A DNA stretch of 7,847 nt. Source: an uncultured Planctomycetota bacterium (GTDB lineage Bacteria > Planctomycetota > Planctomycetia > Pirellulales > Thermoguttaceae). The position numbers were made by a program, and so were the translations under genes. The notes under the pieces are model-generated. The model saw nothing but the letters and a program-made list of their open reading frames with translations, had not been told where the DNA came from and did not search any database. The stretch spans positions 1 to 7,847 of the forward strand of contig CADBTE010000099.1 of assembly GCA_902797455.1 (NCBI GenBank), written 5' to 3'. Below are positions 5,270 to 7,847 of the stretch, in pieces. The number at the start of each line of letters is the position of its first letter. Position 1 is the stretch's first letter.

Positions 5270-6793
5270 TCACGGGACGAACCGCAGCGAGTAAATATCC
5301 GCCTCGGACATAATGAACCGAATCCGAATCGGTTCGTCCCCGACGGCCGACAGGTCGGCGCTGCCGCGCCACGTCGCCCGGCGGTCGAGCGAGTCGCCGT
5401 AGAGGAGGTCCGACTCTTCCGCCGAAAAGCCCGGAATCACCGTTGCGTCGGACCGCAGAAGTTCGATGAGAATCGTCCCCGCCGCGGAGGTCGAGAAGTT
5501 GAGCGACAGTTCCTTGCCCGTAAATCGAAGCGGCTTCGTCGTCACCGTCGCGCTCTTCGATTTCGCGTGCAGGGACGAAAAACCGTCGATCCGCAGCGAG
5601 TAGCGCCGCAGCCGGGAATCGCCCAGGGTCGCGTACGACTCGTTCGCGAAAAACGACAGTTCCCGCCCCGAGTCGTCTTCCAGCGAATCGGTTTCGAGCA
5701 TATTCAAAGCCATGTAATTATCGCCGTAAGCCCAGTTATGGCTCGTCCGAAGTCCCGGCGGAATAAAAGCGTCGTTCCCCTGCCGGAAGTGAATCCCGTC
5801 CCGGCTGCTGATGAAGGCCGAATCGGTCACGGCCGTTCCTTCCCGCAGGTCAAACCCCATCCGCCTCTGGCGCTCTTCCCATTCCGGGAGATATTTCGTC
5901 GATTCGGTCAGCCCGTGATCGACGTACCGGGCCGGAAAACCGAGGTACAGATGCGGGGCACGATAGTACGGCAGAATCTGGTTCGTGTAGAGCTGCGCGT
6001 CTTTGCGCGACCCCTCCCCTTCCGGGAACTGAATCTCGCCGCGGTTCTCCCAATGGATCAAGTCGTCGGAAACGGCCTTCATCACGATTCGCACACCGAC
6101 GTTAGGGTCGAGCAGATCGTTGCGAAAATGGCGATAAAACAGAACGTAGCAGTTTTCTTTTTCCGACCAGAACGCCACATTCTGCGTGTCGAACGGCGCG
6201 TCCTGCTTGACCGGCGTGTCTTGAATCAAGCTCCAGTGGATCGCGTCGGCGGATTTCCACGCGTACAGGCCGCTGCGCTCCTGATGATCCGGAAAGTAAG
6301 AACATCCGACCGCCTTGTATTTCGCGTCCGGCTCCACACCGGGACGCTTGTCGATAAAGGGGTTGAAATCGTGGCACGCGCCCCCGTCGCCGACTTGGGT
6401 CATGATAATATTGTTCTCGGTCGAGCCGTTAAACTCGCAGATCCCCAGATTCACCCGCTCCCAATGGATTCCGTCGGCGCTTTGGGCGTAGGCGAACACC
6501 CCCGGCGCCGGGGGAAACTGACCGCCGGCGCGGTAGTACATCCGGTACAGCCCCTCGTCTTCCATCACGGTAAAGTAACCCTGGCTGTCCCCCTCCCACG
6601 GCTTGTCGAAGATAAAGGTCAGCTCCTCGCGGCGCGGCTGGTGGAGCAGGATTTCCGCGTTCTGACTGTCGGCGATCAAATAGTCATCGACGAACAGCTC
6701 CCGCTGGTCACCGATCACAATCGCCTGTTCCTCGGCAAAAAACCGGCCGGCGGAAAGGAGCAGCAAAACAACCAAAAGCAGACAACGCTTCAT
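5270..6793 (-). CDS. secreted GH32/43-like five-bladed propeller protein
   Basis: A 507-aa protein with a clear signal peptide (MKRC followed by a Leu/Val-rich core, probable cleavage after FFA at residue 20). RELFVDDYLIADSQNAEILLHQP (31-53) is the typical opening of a large PVC-group family usually labelled glycosyl hydrolase family 32-like. Blade-like repeats follow: YRMYYRA (83-89), SADGIHWER (105-113), SADAIHWS (181-188), SDDLIHWEN (242-250) and SRDGIHFRQ (330-338). Residues 410-507 look like a C-terminal beta-sandwich. The fold fits GH32/43-clan enzymes, but I cannot assign catalytic acids, and few of these proteins have known activity. AAGGAAG lies a few bases before the ATG at 6793. 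It follows the DUF4838-type gene by 60 bp in the operon. It probably acts outside the cytoplasm on a glycan. Confidence 0.87.
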   Translation of the reverse strand: MKRCLLLVVLLLLSAGRFFAEEQAIVIGDQRELFVDDYLIADSQNAEILLHQPRREELTFIFDKPWEGDSQGYFTVMEDEGLYRMYYRAGGQFPPAPGVFAYAQSADGIHWERVNLGICEFNGSTENNIIMTQVGDGGACHDFNPFIDKRPGVEPDAKYKAVGCSYFPDHQERSGLYAWKSADAIHWSLIQDTPVKQDAPFDTQNVAFWSEKENCYVLFYRHFRNDLLDPNVGVRIVMKAVSDDLIHWENRGEIQFPEGEGSRKDAQLYTNQILPYYRAPHLYLGFPARYVDHGLTESTKYLPEWEERQRRMGFDLREGTAVTDSAFISSRDGIHFRQGNDAFIPPGLRTSHNWAYGDNYMALNMLETDSLEDDSGRELSFFANESYATLGDSRLRRYSLRIDGFSSLHAKSKSATVTTKPLRFTGKELSLNFSTSAAGTILIELLRSDATVIPGFSAEESDLLYGDSLDRRATWRGSADLSAVGDEPIRIRFIMSEADIYSLRFVP

Positions 6794-6853
6794 AAAAAAC
6801 TTCCTTTTCCATTCTTTGACGGTGAACGGTTCGGTCTTCGCTCGGTGTGAGAA

Positions 6854-7847
6854 TTATTCCCAGACAAAGAACAGACGGTCCACCCAGATATTGGAGACGT
6901 CCTCCCGCTGCGGCGGACACGCCCAGAAGTAGCAGTGGTCACTCGGTTCAAAAGTCCCCAGGTCGAGCAGTTTGTAATCGGCTCCCTTGATCTGCGCCAG
7001 CGGGATGGAACGATCGAACAGATTCTTTTTCTCCTCGGTATCGTACACACCGAGAAACATTCCCGCTCCTTCTTTGGCCTCGGCGTCGGCCCGCGCGCTG
7101 AGATACAGATGAACCTTCGGCGCGGAACCTTTCGCCTCCTTCATCAGGGCGAACGGATCCCAGCTGGAGACCGCCAAAGCCCACTCCCGATGACTGCCCG
7201 GCATCCGAACGGCCACCCCGTTGGAAGCGGCCGGATCGTCCTCGACGAAGCTCAATTCCCCCGGATGGTAAAGATCAAACTCGTGATCCGCGATTTCCAC
7301 GAGATGATCGGCCGGAACATCTTTCAGGCAATCGGGGATCGGGCCCGGCTCATCGACTCGGCATTTGGCGTAAATCTGCTCTTTGTAACGATTGTATTCA
7401 TTTTCATCGCCCCCTTCTCTGTAATTGAGCAGACCGCATTTCTCATAGCGGGCAAACATATCCTCGGCCGCCTGAAGCGGATCGCTCGGCCCGACGTATT
7501 CCTTCCCCAGAATAGCCGCCTCCCTCCGGTAAGAGACCGGATTGATCGCCCAAACCAAATCCAGCGGGATCCGCTCGCGCAGAACCTTCTCGCGAAGAGA
7601 GGCGTATTTTTCGGGGTTCTCGGCGGCGAGGGTATCGGCGATCTGAAGCGCCCGGTCCTGCAGCCGCGTCGCCTTCGCGAGGGAATCGTAATCGAGCCAG
7701 TCGGTGACGTTGCTGCGGAAGATACCCAGGTGAATCCCCGATTTTTCGCAGGCGTCCGAAAGCGTGTCGAAATACTCCATATAGACCGGAACCAGCTGCG
7801 GGGCGTAATACCCGGCGATGAATTCCTCCATCAGCGCCCGCTGGTCC
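6854..7847 (-). CDS. DUF4838-type protein, C-terminal part (cut by window edge)
   Basis: 330 residues of the 3' end are visible and the frame stays open at 7847, so the start lies outside. The segment beginning RALMEEFIAGYYAPQLVPVY, followed by helices (ATRLQDRALQIADTLAAENPEKY), matches the typical C-terminal end of DUF4838 proteins, which are related in layout to GH67-like alpha-glucuronidases and common in Lentisphaerota and related bacteria. From about residue 185 a beta-rich region (YHPGELSFVEDD to the final IWVDRLFFVWE) looks like an added carbohydrate-binding-type sandwich. The ATG at 7829-7831 is internal, not the start. It is the first gene of the operon seen here. Its catalytic part, if any, is not in the window. 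The activity of most DUF4838 proteins is unknown. Confidence 0.8.
   Translation of the reverse strand, partial: DQRALMEEFIAGYYAPQLVPVYMEYFDTLSDACEKSGIHLGIFRSNVTDWLDYDSLAKATRLQDRALQIADTLAAENPEKYASLREKVLRERIPLDLVWAINPVSYRREAAILGKEYVGPSDPLQAAEDMFARYEKCGLLNYREGGDENEYNRYKEQIYAKCRVDEPGPIPDCLKDVPADHLVEIADHEFDLYHPGELSFVEDDPAASNGVAVRMPGSHREWALAVSSWDPFALMKEAKGSAPKVHLYLSARADAEAKEGAGMFLGVYDTEEKKNLFDRSIPLAQIKGADYKLLDLGTFEPSDHCYFWACPPQREDVSNIWVDRLFFVWE

Noticed and set aside
5567..6850. Long open frame of 427 codons on the + strand
   Set aside because: It is antisense to the 507-aa propeller gene, has an Arg/Val/Pro-rich composition and no domain; it is a shadow of the real gene.
1..7847. CRISPR array, tRNA, insertion sequence or att site
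   Set aside because: No regular repeat-spacer pattern, no cloverleaf, and no transposase or terminal inverted repeats were found; the only repeats are the duplicated reader unit and the terminator cores.

Overview
The window has two parts. Positions 1-2700 carry two tandem paralogous genes on the + strand, each with its own leader and hairpin terminator. Positions 2716-7847 carry four closely spaced genes on the - strand that form a polysaccharide or glycoconjugate degradation operon. The two parts converge on a shared hairpin at about 2657-2687. The mix of a DUF4838-type protein, a GH32/43-like propeller protein and two BNR/Asp-box proteins, three of them with visible signal peptides, is typical of the PVC group (Lentisphaerota, Kiritimatiellota, Verrucomicrobiota, Planctomycetota). 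This is an inference from gene content; no taxonomic marker gene is present.

Layout. 1-26 may hold the last codons of an upstream + strand gene, followed by an intrinsic terminator (51-92). 317-1246 (309 aa) and 1662-2561 (299 aa) encode paralogs with an uncharacterised N-terminal half and a C-terminal domain resembling the EVE/YTH-like (PUA-superfamily) modified-base reader found at the N terminus of many McrB-type proteins, but with no AAA+ GTPase attached. Their leaders share a GTGRTACYAC palindrome about 105 nt before the start codon, a GC hairpin and an A/C-rich block. Their terminators share an almost identical 25-nt core. Just after the first terminator, on the opposite strand, lies what looks like a decayed 3' end of a sialidase-type gene, matching the intact sialidase-like 3' end that follows the second terminator. 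The repeated unit therefore appears to be leader + reader gene + terminator + sialidase-like 3' end.

The - strand operon, in transcription order, is: a DUF4838-type protein (3' part only, cut by the window edge), a secreted five-bladed-propeller GH32/43-like protein (507 aa), a secreted five-Asp-box BNR protein (375 aa), and a second secreted BNR protein (about 425 aa). Gaps are 60, 75 and 73 bp (58 bp if the last gene starts at 4008), so co-transcription is likely. Together they look like part of an exported set acting on a complex glycan, but no substrate can be read from the sequence.

The most interesting part is the duplicated reader unit: two freestanding McrB-like reader proteins with conserved regulatory DNA, separated by a gene remnant. 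No tRNA, rRNA, CRISPR array or insertion sequence was seen.
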